In this document: one piece after another, positions 1 through 6,187 of the stretch
Position numbering within the stretch: the stretch's first letter is position 1
Layout of the letters: the number at the start of each line of letters is the position of its first letter
IMG/VR virus record: IMGVR_UViG_3300007345_000284
Coordinates: 1-23,645 of that record
DNA: 23,645 bases
Strand: one strand, 5' to 3'
Origin: a virus
Position numbers and translations under genes: made by a program
Notes under the pieces: generated by a model
Database searches by the model: none
The model's input: the letters and a program-made list of their open reading frames with translations, nothing else
Told to the model about the DNA's origin: nothing

Positions 1-2
1 TC

Positions 3-1019
3 GCTGATATGCCTCGGGGTGAGACTTTAAACACCATCTACGCCTACGTTGGTGGGTTCCTCCTGATCGGTACTGCGTTGGGTTCTCGTGTTGCCGCATT
101 GAACGCTGATGCGACGTTGACGATTGGCCCGTTGGTGCACCTGTCGGATGATGGTGTGAAGGATTTTGTTGCTGTCGGGTCGTACGTTTACGCAGCCGTT
201 GGCAGTAAGTGCAATAAGGGCAATCGAACTACTGCCCCTGGTCTTGTCCGCATTCACTTGGGCCAGAACCTCAATGACTCGGCGCTGGATTTCGCTCACG
301 CGAACGACTTGTTCGTCGATGTGACTGGCTCATGTGAGTCTGTGACGTACTCAAATGACGTGCTTGTTCTCGGTGTGACGGGGGCGGCTGGCATCTACAA
401 GCAGTCGTCATCCTTTGTGTCTGAGGGTTGGATTGAGACGGGTCGTATCCGTTTGGGTACGGCGGAGGCTAAGACGTGGCGTGACTTGCGGGTGCTTAAT
501 GTTCCTGACTCGGGTGGCTCTGTCATTGGCTACGCCAATCGTGACGAGGGAACCAGTAACCCTGAGACGTGGCAGCAGGTGGTGTTCACGGATGGGACTC
601 GCTATGACCGGACGGGCAAGGTGTCGTCTAACCCGAATGAGCCTGCGACGGATTTGTTCGTGGCGTTGGAGTTGACGGCTTCTACTGATTTGAGCCAGTC
701 CCCTGTTGTCTCTTCGTACAACTTGAGGGCCATTCCTGCCCCTTCCAGGACACGCTTGTTGAAGGTCCCGGTGATGATGTTTGACCGTGAGACGGATAAG
801 GCCGGAAGTGTTATGGGCTATGAGGGCTATGCCTTCGACCGTTTAAACCTGCTGGAAGCATTGGAGCAGGAGTTTGCTGTGGTTCCTTTTACGGACTTCA
901 CGACGGACGAGAAGGTGAATGTCTACATCGAACGGGTGTCGTACACGAGGACCACTCCCCCGGCGGCTAACGACGGGAATAACGGTGGGATTGCCACCCT
1001 TTTGTTGAGGATAATCTAA
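3..1019 (+). CDS. Virion protein, probable minor tail protein (5' partial)
   Basis: The reading frame is open at the left edge of the window, so the gene starts further upstream; the first in-window ATG at 9 need not be the start. The visible 338 residues are rich in beta-strand, Gly, Thr and Ser, with repeated 'TLTIGPL'- and 'DDGV'-like strand-turn segments. This suggests a beta-propeller or beta-sandwich such as those in actinophage minor tail proteins. I see no enzyme motif. It is the only + gene left of the integrase module and meets a convergent - gene, as expected for the distal end of a late structural operon. The tail assignment rests on context and composition, not on a diagnostic motif. 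One GTTTAAAC site lies inside it at 841-848. Confidence 0.5.
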   Translation, partial: ADMPRGETLNTIYAYVGGFLLIGTALGSRVAALNADATLTIGPLVHLSDDGVKDFVAVGSYVYAAVGSKCNKGNRTTAPGLVRIHLGQNLNDSALDFAHANDLFVDVTGSCESVTYSNDVLVLGVTGAAGIYKQSSSFVSEGWIETGRIRLGTAEAKTWRDLRVLNVPDSGGSVIGYANRDEGTSNPETWQQVVFTDGTRYDRTGKVSSNPNEPATDLFVALELTASTDLSQSPVVSSYNLRAIPAPSRTRLLKVPVMMFDRETDKAGSVMGYEGYAFDRLNLLEALEQEFAVVPFTDFTTDEKVNVYIERVSYTRTTPPAANDGNNGGIATLLLRII

Positions 1020-1033
1020 GACGCTAGAATATG

Positions 1034-1064
1034 CAGGGTGTCACTCGGCCACAGGAGCACCCTG
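1034..1064. terminator. Hairpin between convergent genes
   Basis: CAGGGTG (1034-1040) pairs with CACCCTG (1058-1064). An outer stem ACGCTA (1021-1026) with TAGCGT (1074-1079) could enclose it, and CCCTGA (1060-1065) with TCAGGG (1085-1090) is a competing fold. It lies in the 72-bp gap between the stops of the tail gene and the - strand zinc-finger gene. No T-tract follows, so intrinsic termination is uncertain. A 14-bp repeat copy (1029-1042) overlaps the left arm. Confidence 0.35.
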
Positions 1065-1091
1065 AAAACCCGTTAGCGTGGCTCTCAGGGC

Positions 1092-1316
1092 TTATTCGGG
1101 CTGGTCTGGCCTCTCCTCATACTGCATCTTTTTGTAGCGTCGGTAGGTCCGGCCCCCTTGGGGGGTCCGGCCGACGGATCGGAAGTCATTTATTGGCTGG
1201 TAACAGGAAGGACACAAGTCGACAGTGAACTCCTGACGACGGTGTTCTTTGATGACTACGGTCAAGGCGTCACTTGCACCACACGGGTCGCATACTTTTG
1301 TCGTCACATCTGCCAT
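1092..1316 (-). CDS. Small zinc-finger protein, 74 aa
   Basis: Two CxxC pairs are visible (C9-D-P-C12 and C35-P-S-C38), which could hold one zinc. A strand-rich segment ending in 'EFTVDL' lies between them, and a basic tail with 'GGRTYRRYKK' follows. The central strands loosely recall the N-terminal fold of actinobacterial Lsr2, but I cannot claim homology. The basic tail suggests nucleic-acid binding. The ATG lies 5 bp past the integrase stop codon on the same strand, so it is probably co-transcribed with the integrase. No good ribosome site precedes it. An excisionase or DNA-binding accessory role is possible by position only. Confidence 0.6.
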   Translation of the reverse strand: MADVTTKVCDPCGASDALTVVIKEHRRQEFTVDLCPSCYQPINDFRSVGRTPQGGRTYRRYKKMQYEERPDQPE

Positions 1317-1321
1317 GCCAG

Positions 1322-2338
1322 TTACGTTACCAGTCTCAAGCCTTGAGACGAGTCGCCTTCATCCGTGTCGCGCACATTGGTGGGAAACATCGGATTACCG
1401 GAAAGGATGTTGTTCCTTTCCACCCGCTCAGAGTCAACGCCGATGTAGTGCTCGGTGATCCTGGTGTCGGAGTGGCCAAGCATGGAACTGACGCGCATGA
1501 GGGCACCGCTGTGACCCTCGGCTCGTAGTGCGTTGAACCATGCGCGAGCACCACTGCGACGCAGGGTGTGTTCCCCCTCCCCGGGTGCATCTAGGTCAAG
1601 AGCGTCAAGGGCACGCTTGGCGGGGCGGTAGGGGTGGCTCATGGGCCGCTCAGGTCGCAACGGGGTTGGCCCATCCAGGAGTACCCGCTGCCCGTCGACC
1701 CACGTGAACTTCTGTGAGAACTTGGCTGGCACAAGGAACCAGTTGGGTTGCAGGTCGCCTTGATCCTGCCGGTACCACGACAGGTACCTGTCCAGTTCTT
1801 GCCGTAACTCTTGGCACATCGGGAGCGTGTCCTCGTCTTGTGTCTTGTGCCGGTAAATGTGCACGGTGGCATCAGTGAAGTTGACGTCCTGAATCTGTAG
1901 CGTGCGCAGTTCGCTGCCACGCAGGAACAGGAATAGTCCAAGTGACACAACTGCACGGTCACGTGGATGCTTGGCTGCATCCAACAGGGCAGGAAACTGC
2001 TCCACTGGTACGCGCATACGACTGGTCCGTGGGACCCTGACGTTGGACAGGTTCACGGTGGGATCGAAGTCCCGTGGGACCATGCGTACCCGGCGCATCC
2101 ACTGGAAGAACAGGCGCAGGTTGCTGATGTAGAGGTTTCTGGTCCTGGGTGACCAGTCATACGTTGATAGAAGAGTATCCATATCGGATGCGTTTAAACG
2201 CTTCACGGGCTTGTTGCCCCACACAGGTGCTGCTTTACGCAGCACTTGGGTTCGGTTCTTGATCGTGTTCGGTTTAAGACCAGACGCCTGCAAGTGATCC
2301 ATGTATTGGCTCATCGCGGCTGAGTAAGAGAAATGCAA
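1322..2338 (-). CDS. int: Tyrosine-family site-specific integrase
   Basis: A 338-aa tyrosine recombinase that would catalyse attP x attB recombination for prophage integration and excision. The N-terminal 100 residues form the SAM-like core-binding domain. The catalytic set is in order: R140 (FLRGSEL), K165, H257-x-x-R260 (HTLRRSG), H289 (LGHSD) and nucleophile Y298 (TEHYIG). The first in-frame start is TTG at 2338, preceded by GGAGG with 5-bp spacing (2344-2348 on the opposite strand), so I prefer it to the internal ATG at codon 9. A 14-bp repeat overlaps the start codon and another sits over a TGaTATGCT extended -10, so repressor control is likely. The tRNA-like attP lies immediately upstream. 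A GTTTAAAC site occurs at 2192-2199. Confidence 0.95.
   Translation of the reverse strand: MHFSYSAAMSQYMDHLQASGLKPNTIKNRTQVLRKAAPVWGNKPVKRLNASDMDTLLSTYDWSPRTRNLYISNLRLFFQWMRRVRMVPRDFDPTVNLSNVRVPRTSRMRVPVEQFPALLDAAKHPRDRAVVSLGLFLFLRGSELRTLQIQDVNFTDATVHIYRHKTQDEDTLPMCQELRQELDRYLSWYRQDQGDLQPNWFLVPAKFSQKFTWVDGQRVLLDGPTPLRPERPMSHPYRPAKRALDALDLDAPGEGEHTLRRSGARAWFNALRAEGHSGALMRVSSMLGHSDTRITEHYIGVDSERVERNNILSGNPMFPTNVRDTDEGDSSQGLRLVT
1333..1349. repeat. Perfect 8-bp inverted repeat in the 3' end of int
   Basis: GTCTCAAG and CTTGAGAC flank a single C. It lies within the last integrase codons, just upstream of the next gene's start. It could be an operator-like dyad or a small RNA hairpin affecting that start; no further evidence. 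Confidence 0.4.
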
Positions 2339-2344
2339 GGTATC
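2331..2344 (-). promoter_or_regulatory. 14-bp repeat at the integrase start codon
   Basis: Reads GATACCTTGCATTT on the - strand, one base off the consensus. It spans the gap between the Shine-Dalgarno GGAGG and the TTG start of int, so a bound protein would sit at the very start of the gene. Confidence 0.6.
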
Positions 2345-2355
2345 CTCCGGTGGCT

Positions 2356-2378
2356 AGATTGTTGCAATGCAGCATATC
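2356..2378. promoter_or_regulatory. Overlapping inverted pair of 14-bp repeats at the int promoter
   Basis: The - strand copy at 2365-2378 reads GATATGCTGCATTG, and a weaker + copy at 2356-2369 ends in GTTGCAATG. They share the 5-bp core CAATG. The - strand sequence TGaTATGCT is an extended -10 pointing at int; I see no clear -35. Occupancy would block integrase transcription. A TATCAC-N7-GTGATA inverted repeat (2375-2393) overlaps it and could be an additional operator or arm site. Confidence 0.55.
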
Positions 2379-2410
2379 ACAACATTAGTGATACGTGGGC
2401 ACCTCGGAGG

Positions 2411-2449
2411 ACATTGGTGCCCTGGGGTTCAAGTCCCCCCTCGGACACA
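2411..2449 (+). other. attP: Candidate attP core: 3' portion of a tRNA gene
   Basis: The segment contains a tRNA T-arm: loop TTCAAGT (2428-2434) flanked by GGGG and CCCC. A 7-nt 3' acceptor strand CTCGGAC (2440-2446) and a discriminator A follow. No 5' half of a tRNA is present, so it is not a tRNA gene. Phages using tyrosine integrases often carry the 3' end of their target tRNA in attP to restore the gene after integration. Its place directly between int and the repressor fits. The tRNA species cannot be fixed from the half present; the 5' acceptor in the host should read close to GTCCGAG. Confidence 0.7.
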
Positions 2450-2450
2450 A

Positions 2451-2473
2451 AGTGCCGCTATGAGGCGCTTTTT
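2451..2473 (+). terminator. Intrinsic terminator directly after the tRNA end
   Basis: AGTGCC (2451-2456) pairs with GGCGCT (2464-2469, one G-T pair), loop GCTATGA, followed by TTTT. It sits only 1 bp after the tRNA 3' end, as in a natural tRNA transcription unit. The likely explanation is that attP carries the tRNA together with a replacement terminator. Confidence 0.65.
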
Positions 2474-2475
2474 GA

Positions 2476-2519
2476 CCCTCGGTAGTTAGTTAAATAACAA
2501 ACTACCGGGGGTTCTTTTT
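2476..2519 (+). terminator. Strong second intrinsic terminator
   Basis: A 12-bp stem, 2476-2487 with 2500-2511 (one G-T pair), is extended by three more pairs inside the loop and followed by TTCTTTTTTT. It reads rightward. It insulates the repressor gene from rightward read-through across attP, for example from the host tRNA promoter in a lysogen. Confidence 0.8.
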
Positions 2520-2521
2520 TT

Positions 2522-2543
2522 ATTTGCAACGTAGTGCTATTCT
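2522..2543 (+). promoter_or_regulatory. Repressor promoter with overlapping 14-bp repeat
   Basis: TGcTATTCT (2535-2543) is a good extended -10 sitting about 33 bp before the repressor ATG. The -35 position falls in the T-run of the terminator, so the extended -10 probably carries the promoter. A diverged - strand 14-bp repeat copy (2522-2535, matching TACGTTGCAA) abuts it, consistent with autoregulation. Confidence 0.5.
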
Positions 2544-2575
2544 ATTGTTACGGGGATCGCAATGAAGGAGGAACC

Positions 2576-3016
2576 ATGGCTCGGGCTAGGTTAGTTCCAA
2601 GCGATCAAGAACTCAAACGGTTACTTGAGCGTGGCTTTACCCACGACGACATAGTTGAACACGTATGGGACAAAGAACGTAAGCGAGTAAGTCGGTCTAC
2701 TGTGTCGGCCGCCATATCTAGGGCAGGACTATCTGAGACACAGAACCGGTACACCGACGAGATACCTTGGCGAGTCAGCGGCAAGCATCTGCGTGACTAT
2801 CAGCCCAGGATGCTGCGGCTCTTAGGCCGCAGGCGTGCGGGAGAAACGCTGAACGATTTGGAAGAGTCACGATTGGACAACTGGCTTCAGATGTTAGAGA
2901 ACGACAACGCGGTCGTCGCATACGATCCCGAAGTCGGATTCGGGTACGTCGACAGGGCACCCGAGGACCCGACGGATGTTCCGATCCATAAGACACACAT
3001 AAGGTTTATTGAGTAA
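2576..3016 (+). CDS. Immunity repressor, L5 Gp71-like
   Basis: A 146-aa DNA-binding protein. Residues about 8-50 form a helix-turn-helix ('LLERGFTHDDIVEHVW', then 'SRSTVSAAISRAG'). The C-terminal half aligns by eye with the mycobacteriophage L5 repressor Gp71: 'PW' then 'RMLRLLGRRRAG', 'WLQMLENDNAVVAYDP' and 'GFGYVDR' match L5's short 'PWD', 'WWKMLRDNDLVLEFDP' and 'GFRYVPR' blocks. L5 Gp71 maintains lysogeny by binding one operator at the early promoter and many dispersed asymmetric stoperators that halt elongation. ATG 2576 is chosen because AAGGAGG lies 5 bp upstream; an earlier in-frame start lacks this. The gene has its own promoter beside attP, between int and the early operon. Confidence 0.82.
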   Translation: MARARLVPSDQELKRLLERGFTHDDIVEHVWDKERKRVSRSTVSAAISRAGLSETQNRYTDEIPWRVSGKHLRDYQPRMLRLLGRRRAGETLNDLEESRLDNWLQMLENDNAVVAYDPEVGFGYVDRAPEDPTDVPIHKTHIRFIE

Positions 3017-3207
3017 CTCCCGCCTTGCGGCGGGATACCCCCTTGCCGGATTCGAGACTAGGAATACGCCCCCCCCCTACCCCCCCAGGATTTACTTGGG
3101 TTGGCAGAGGGGGCTTCCTAGTTTCGTCCGGCTCATGTGCCGTCATCTCAACTGAGGTTTCCGCCCCACGGATGTTCCGCACCAATATTGTCCAGCCGAC
3201 ACGCCGT

Positions 3208-3221
3208 CAATGCAAGGTAAC
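3208..3221 (-). promoter_or_regulatory. 14-bp repeat upstream of the early operon
   Basis: Reads GTTACCTTGCATTG on the - strand, one mismatch to consensus. It lies about 60 bp upstream of the overlapping pair at the early promoter and opposes the direction of early transcription. Confidence 0.55.
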
Positions 3222-3271
3222 TTTAACCGTTTTACAGCGTCAAACCGTACGTTGGCAAACTATTGATGCAC

Positions 3272-3307
3272 GAACCCTTGCATTGCAGGGTACCGTCACT
3301 GTATCTT
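3272..3307 (+). promoter_or_regulatory. Candidate early promoter with two overlapping operator-like repeats
   Basis: TTGCAT (3278-3283) and TATCTT (3302-3307) with an 18-bp spacer form a plausible sigma70-type promoter for the rightward early operon. Two 14-bp repeats in opposite orientation, 3272-3285 (+, GAACCCTTGCATTG) and 3281-3294 (-, GGTACCCTGCAATG), share a 5-bp CATTG core and cover the -35. The same 9-bp offset occurs at the int promoter. This parallels the L5 arrangement, where the operator overlaps the -35 of the early promoter. Confidence 0.55.
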
Positions 3308-3358
3308 TGTCCCGCAGACCGGAAATGCTTGATTAGATATCCGACGCGGGGAGGCGCA

Positions 3359-3601
3359 ATGGATAGTGTGATGGACTTCACTGGTTTTGGTGGCGCGACC
3401 GTGCTGAGCAGTCGGCGTGCCGACGGCACGATCATGGTCATCGCCCACCCAAGGGCAAGCAAGCGTGATTGGGACCGGGTATGGAATCGCCTGCCGGACA
3501 TTGAGGTTGAAAAGTTCGACTACCACATCAGGCCCGACGGTACAGAGGTGTACGTCATTACTCCTGCCGTGATGGTGCTCCCCAATAGGCGGGTGGGTTA
3601 G
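3359..3601 (+). CDS. Hypothetical protein, 80 aa, first gene of the early operon
   Basis: The ATG at 3359 is chosen over earlier in-frame starts because GGGGAGG stands 4 bp upstream and because the early promoter lies at about 3280-3307. The protein is a mix of strands and helices with no transmembrane segment and no motif I recognise ('GFGGATVLSSRRADG', 'ASKRDWDRVWNRL', 'RPDGTEVYVITPAVMVLP'). It is followed after 4 bp by the Cas4-like nuclease gene. First-expressed small proteins at this position in temperate actinophages are often host-takeover factors, but that is context only. Confidence 0.7.
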   Translation: MDSVMDFTGFGGATVLSSRRADGTIMVIAHPRASKRDWDRVWNRLPDIEVEKFDYHIRPDGTEVYVITPAVMVLPNRRVG

Positions 3602-3605
3602 GCCC

Positions 3606-4397
3606 ATGACCGTGAACATGCTGGATCAGACTGGACGGGACTACCTGTCCTTCTCGTCGCTGTCCACGTACGCCGACTGCGGGGAACGCTTCTATTGGGA
3701 GCGCGTGCGAAGCGTGCGCACCGATCAGGGCTGGTGGCTGCCAGCAGGCTCTGCATTCCATACCGCCAGTGAGTGGCTGGATCGTGGGACCACGCTGACG
3801 CCGGAACTGGTATGGAGCGACGCCTTCCGCATGGAACTGGACCGCCTAGACGAACTGCCTACTAAGGCAGGGGGGCGAGCCTCCAAGGAGTTCCCGAACA
3901 AGGAGGACGCCGACTTCTGGAACGCCAAGGCTCCGCAGTGGTTAGCCGATTACGTCAACTGGCGCAATGAAATGTTCGATGCGGGATGGTCCTGGTTGCA
4001 GGTACGCGGTGAGGACGCCATTGAGGTGCCCGTCACGGCGACGCTGTTCGACGTGGAGGTCAAGGGCTTCATCGACCGGATCATGGTGTCCCCCGATGGG
4101 GAGGTTCACGTAGTCGATATCAAGACCGGCAGCCGTGAGCCAGCCAGCCTGCAACTGAACGTGTACCAGCATCTGCTTGAGGTCGTCCATGACGTGCACG
4201 CCAGCCACGGTGCGTACTACATGGCACGCAAAGGCACCACTACTGAGCCGAAGTCTCTGTCCATCTCCATGGAAACCATTGCCCGGTATTTCGCATCAGC
4301 CAAGAGAGGCATTGAGTCAGAGATTTACCTGCCCAACGTGGGGATGCTGTGCGGGACGTGTGGAGTGCGCCAGCACTGCTCTGTTTTTTCGGAATGA
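3606..4397 (+). CDS. Cas4/RecB-family exonuclease with iron-sulfur cluster motif
   Basis: A 263-aa PD-(D/E)xK nuclease. 'LSFSSLSTYADCGERFYW' at residues 14-31 is the typical Cas4/RecB N-terminal helix. The catalytic core is D157 (GFIDRI), then D171-I-K173 (VVDIKTGS), with a QxxxY motif in 'LQLNVYQHLL' (about 183-190). One N-terminal cysteine (C25) and three near the C-terminus (C249, C252, C258) match the 4Fe-4S pattern of Cas4 and AddB-like nucleases. Expected activity is resection of DNA ends during phage replication or recombination. There is no CRISPR array or other cas gene nearby, so a CRISPR role is not supported; phages of the L5 type carry a similar nuclease next to the repressor. 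An in-frame ATG at 3618 is an alternative start. Confidence 0.9.
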   Translation: MTVNMLDQTGRDYLSFSSLSTYADCGERFYWERVRSVRTDQGWWLPAGSAFHTASEWLDRGTTLTPELVWSDAFRMELDRLDELPTKAGGRASKEFPNKEDADFWNAKAPQWLADYVNWRNEMFDAGWSWLQVRGEDAIEVPVTATLFDVEVKGFIDRIMVSPDGEVHVVDIKTGSREPASLQLNVYQHLLEVVHDVHASHGAYYMARKGTTTEPKSLSISMETIARYFASAKRGIESEIYLPNVGMLCGTCGVRQHCSVFSE

Positions 4398-4409
4398 ATG
4401 CAAGGTATC
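4396..4409 (-). promoter_or_regulatory. 14-bp repeat between the nuclease gene and the next gene
   Basis: A perfect consensus copy, GATACCTTGCATTC on the - strand. It begins at the TGA stop of the Cas4-like gene (4395-4397) and lies in a 35-bp intergenic gap, opposing early transcription. This is the expected location of a stoperator. Confidence 0.65.
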
Positions 4410-4432
4410 ACTAGAGTAGAGAGGAAAACCCA

Positions 4433-4858
4433 ATGAGTGCACCTGACTCAACCGTCATGCAGTTCAACTTCAAGACCCCGAGTGGTGGTTTACACAACAT
4501 CTACGCGGAGTCAGTGGCCGAGGCCACCACTCTCCTGGCGGAGTTCCAGGCCGAGGTAGTGGCTGCCATTTACGAAACCGAAATGAAGATCAATGCCGCT
4601 TACGCGGTCGCCTCACCCAGCAGCACACCCACCTTGCCTGGTGCTGCCAAGGCCGCCCCCGTCGCTGCTGCAACAGCGGCCCCCACAGGGGACGTGCCAC
4701 TTGGACCCGACGGAACTCCACGGATCGCCAAGTCCGGCGTTTCTGCTAAGGGTCCATGGAAAGCATGGATGACGAGCGCCCGTAAGGGTGAACCTGGCTA
4801 TGCCGAACCCATCTGGATTCGTCGTGGCAGTCCAGAGTGGGACACCCACCCGGCGTAG
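4433..4858 (+). CDS. Hypothetical replication-associated protein, 141 aa
   Basis: Two parts are visible: an N-terminal 60-residue alpha/beta region ('MQFNFKTPSGGLHNIYAES', then a helix) and a C-terminal 40-residue module ('KSGVSAKGPWKAWMTS', 'EPIWIRRGSPEWD') joined by an Ala/Pro-rich linker (about 62-85). The C-terminal pattern resembles the small zinc-ribbon tail seen on some phage DNA-metabolism proteins, but here the cysteines are absent. RBS GAGAGG precedes the ATG. Position between a Cas4-like nuclease and a RecA/DnaB-type ATPase suggests a DNA-processing role; function otherwise unknown. Confidence 0.75.
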   Translation: MSAPDSTVMQFNFKTPSGGLHNIYAESVAEATTLLAEFQAEVVAAIYETEMKINAAYAVASPSSTPTLPGAAKAAPVAAATAAPTGDVPLGPDGTPRIAKSGVSAKGPWKAWMTSARKGEPGYAEPIWIRRGSPEWDTHPA

Positions 4859-4872
4859 TCAGGTCCACAGAC

Positions 4873-4929
4873 GGTGCGGGGTCGGGGCTTACCTCCTTTC
4901 ACCCGACCTCGCACCATCCACGAAGGAGG
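4873..4929 (+). promoter_or_regulatory. Hairpin with anti-Shine-Dalgarno loop (possible translational switch)
   Basis: GGTGCGGGGTCGGG (4873-4886) pairs with CCCGACCTCGCACC (4902-4915): 14 bp with a single G-T pair. The 15-nt loop contains CCTCCTT (4892-4898), the exact complement of AAGGAGG (4923-4929), the ribosome site of the zinc-ribbon gene starting at 4934. Loop-to-SD pairing would form an H-type pseudoknot hiding the ribosome site. No T-tract follows, so it is not an ordinary terminator. Confidence 0.5.
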
Positions 4930-4933
4930 CAAC

Positions 4934-5038
4934 ATGAGCGACAAGTGGACGTGCCCCCACTGTGGGGCCGAGGTCAAGCCGTCAGGCAAATACCTCATGC
5001 GTTGTTTAAACACCGAATGTGATCGGCAGTATTCGTGA
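4934..5038 (+). CDS. Mini zinc-ribbon protein, 34 aa
   Basis: A very short gene with AAGGAGG 4 bp before the ATG. It encodes two cysteine knuckles: C7-P-H-C10-G and C24-x4-C29 (CLNTEC). The whole protein is one treble-clef or zinc-ribbon unit ending soon after the second knuckle. Its stop overlaps the GTG start of the ATPase gene (GTGA), implying translational coupling. Such mini zinc ribbons may be accessory subunits for replication or transcription proteins; no specific function is visible. A GTTTAAAC site (5004-5011) lies within the coding sequence. Confidence 0.75.
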   Translation: MSDKWTCPHCGAEVKPSGKYLMRCLNTECDRQYS

Positions 5039-5832
5039 GGCTTCTCAGCCGAGCCATTACTCAGCGGGACGTGAGCGCCCCGGCGCTGCCCAACATGTTC
5101 ACGTCACTGCACGAGCGTGGCATATCCATCCGTAGCGGAGAGGTGTCGATGCTTGCTGGCCTGCCAGCCGCAGGCAAGTCGATGTTCGCCCTCGCCCTTG
5201 CTGTCCGCAGCAAGGTCCCCACGATCTACCTGTCCGCTGACTCCCACCTGCACACACAGTCGATGCGTCTGATTGCACTGGCGACAAAGACTGAACAGTC
5301 TCAGGTGGAGCAGATGATGGAGGACAAGGAGTGGGCAAAGGAGTCGCTGCTTGAACAAGACTTCATGCGTTGGTCGTTTAACTCAGCACCCACGGCCAAC
5401 GACATTCACGAGCAGGTCGAAGCACACATCACTCTTACCAGCCGACCACCGGAACTATTCATCGTCGACAACCTGACCGACTGCGTGGTCGATGGTGACG
5501 AGTTCGGTGGCATGAGGTCATTTATGAAAGACCTCAAGTTCGCTGCACGAGAGTTCGGCATGGCTGTGCTGGTGCTGCATCACACGTCCGATGCGTACAC
5601 CCTGGGTTACAACCAGTGCCCACCACGTCAGTCTTTGCAAGGCAAAGTTTCACAGACGCCAGCCCTGGTGCTGACGGTGCGTGCACAAGAGGACGGGTTT
5701 CTTGCTGTGTGCCCGGTGAAGAACAGGTATGGCCGCTCTTCCCCTGACGGCAACGATGCGACTTGGTTCACGTATGACCCTGCCCGATGCGTAGTCGAAG
5801 AGATACCCGGTCAGGAGTTGCTACATGTCTAG
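5035..5832 (+). CDS. RecA/DnaB-type ATPase, probable replicative helicase
   Basis: 265 aa. Walker A is GLPAAGKSM (42-50). The Walker B region is 'LFIVDNLTD' (141-149), followed by 'AVLVLHHTS' (177-185), a sensor-like strand typical of RecA-fold hexameric helicases. The protein lacks the N-terminal primase-interaction domain of cellular DnaB, as do the short DnaB-like helicases of Cluster A-type phages. The GTG start overlaps the zinc-ribbon stop, and the downstream nuclease gene overlaps its 3' end by 8 bp, so these form a coupled replication cluster. Expected role: DNA unwinding at the phage fork. A KaiC- or RadA-like recombination ATPase is an alternative. Confidence 0.85.
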   Translation: MRLLSRAITQRDVSAPALPNMFTSLHERGISIRSGEVSMLAGLPAAGKSMFALALAVRSKVPTIYLSADSHLHTQSMRLIALATKTEQSQVEQMMEDKEWAKESLLEQDFMRWSFNSAPTANDIHEQVEAHITLTSRPPELFIVDNLTDCVVDGDEFGGMRSFMKDLKFAAREFGMAVLVLHHTSDAYTLGYNQCPPRQSLQGKVSQTPALVLTVRAQEDGFLAVCPVKNRYGRSSPDGNDATWFTYDPARCVVEEIPGQELLHV

Positions 5833-6187
5833 CGCGTCTAAACGCAAGGGGTCGATGTATGAGAACCAGTTGGAGCAGTGGTTCATTGATAACGGCTACG
5901 ACACTCAAAGGCTGCGACTATCTGGCAAGGAAGATCAGGGCGACCTACACACGCGCCTGTCTGACAAGTCATATCTGGTGTGGGAAGCCAAGAATCGCAA
6001 GCAAACCAATCTTGCAGAATGGGTACGTGAGGCTGACCTAGAGGCAGCCAACCATGAGGTCAAACGCAAGGTGGAGTCTTGGCCTGCCGTCGTGCACAAG
6101 AAACGCATGGGTTCTGTTGGGGAGTCCTACGTCACGATGCCATTGGCCACGTTCATGGAGTTCTTGCGAGCGAAGGGGGTCGTGTGA
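5825..6187 (+). CDS. PD-(D/E)xK nuclease, Holliday-junction-resolvase-like
   Basis: 120 aa. The motif order E14 (YENQLE), G39-D40 (QGDLH) and E54-A-K56 (VWEAKNR) is the catalytic signature of small PD-(D/E)xK enzymes such as archaeal Hjc-type resolvases. 'RKGSMYENQLEQWFIDNGY' resembles their N-terminal helix. It likely resolves branched DNA before packaging or during recombination. Its start overlaps the ATPase gene by 8 bp and its TGA overlaps the GTG of the primase zinc-domain gene. One-base variant GTCTAAAC of the palindromic repeat occurs at 5836-5843, just inside the start. Confidence 0.8.
   Translation: MSSASKRKGSMYENQLEQWFIDNGYDTQRLRLSGKEDQGDLHTRLSDKSYLVWEAKNRKQTNLAEWVREADLEAANHEVKRKVESWPAVVHKKRMGSVGESYVTMPLATFMEFLRAKGVV

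Larger units (their letters stand above)
3017..3358. other. Early regulatory gap without a convincing gene
   Basis: This 342-bp gap holds a CCCGCC/GGCGGG hairpin just after the repressor stop (3019-3034, no T-tract), two cytosine runs (C9 at 3069-3077 and C7 at 3080-3086), three 14-bp repeats and a candidate early promoter. The + reading frame over 3025-3336 is low-complexity and lacks a ribosome site, so I treat it as non-coding. Confidence 0.6.

Noticed and set aside
2411-2449. A tRNA gene
   Set aside because: Only the T-arm and 3' acceptor strand are present; no D-arm, anticodon arm or 5' acceptor strand lies upstream.
3025-3336. Open frame of 103 codons in the early leader
   Set aside because: Crosses C-runs, promoter and operator-like repeats, has no ribosome site and an implausible composition.
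3606-4397. Cas4-like gene as part of a CRISPR-Cas system
   Set aside because: No repeat-spacer array and no other cas gene in the window; phage Cas4-like nucleases of this type work in DNA metabolism.
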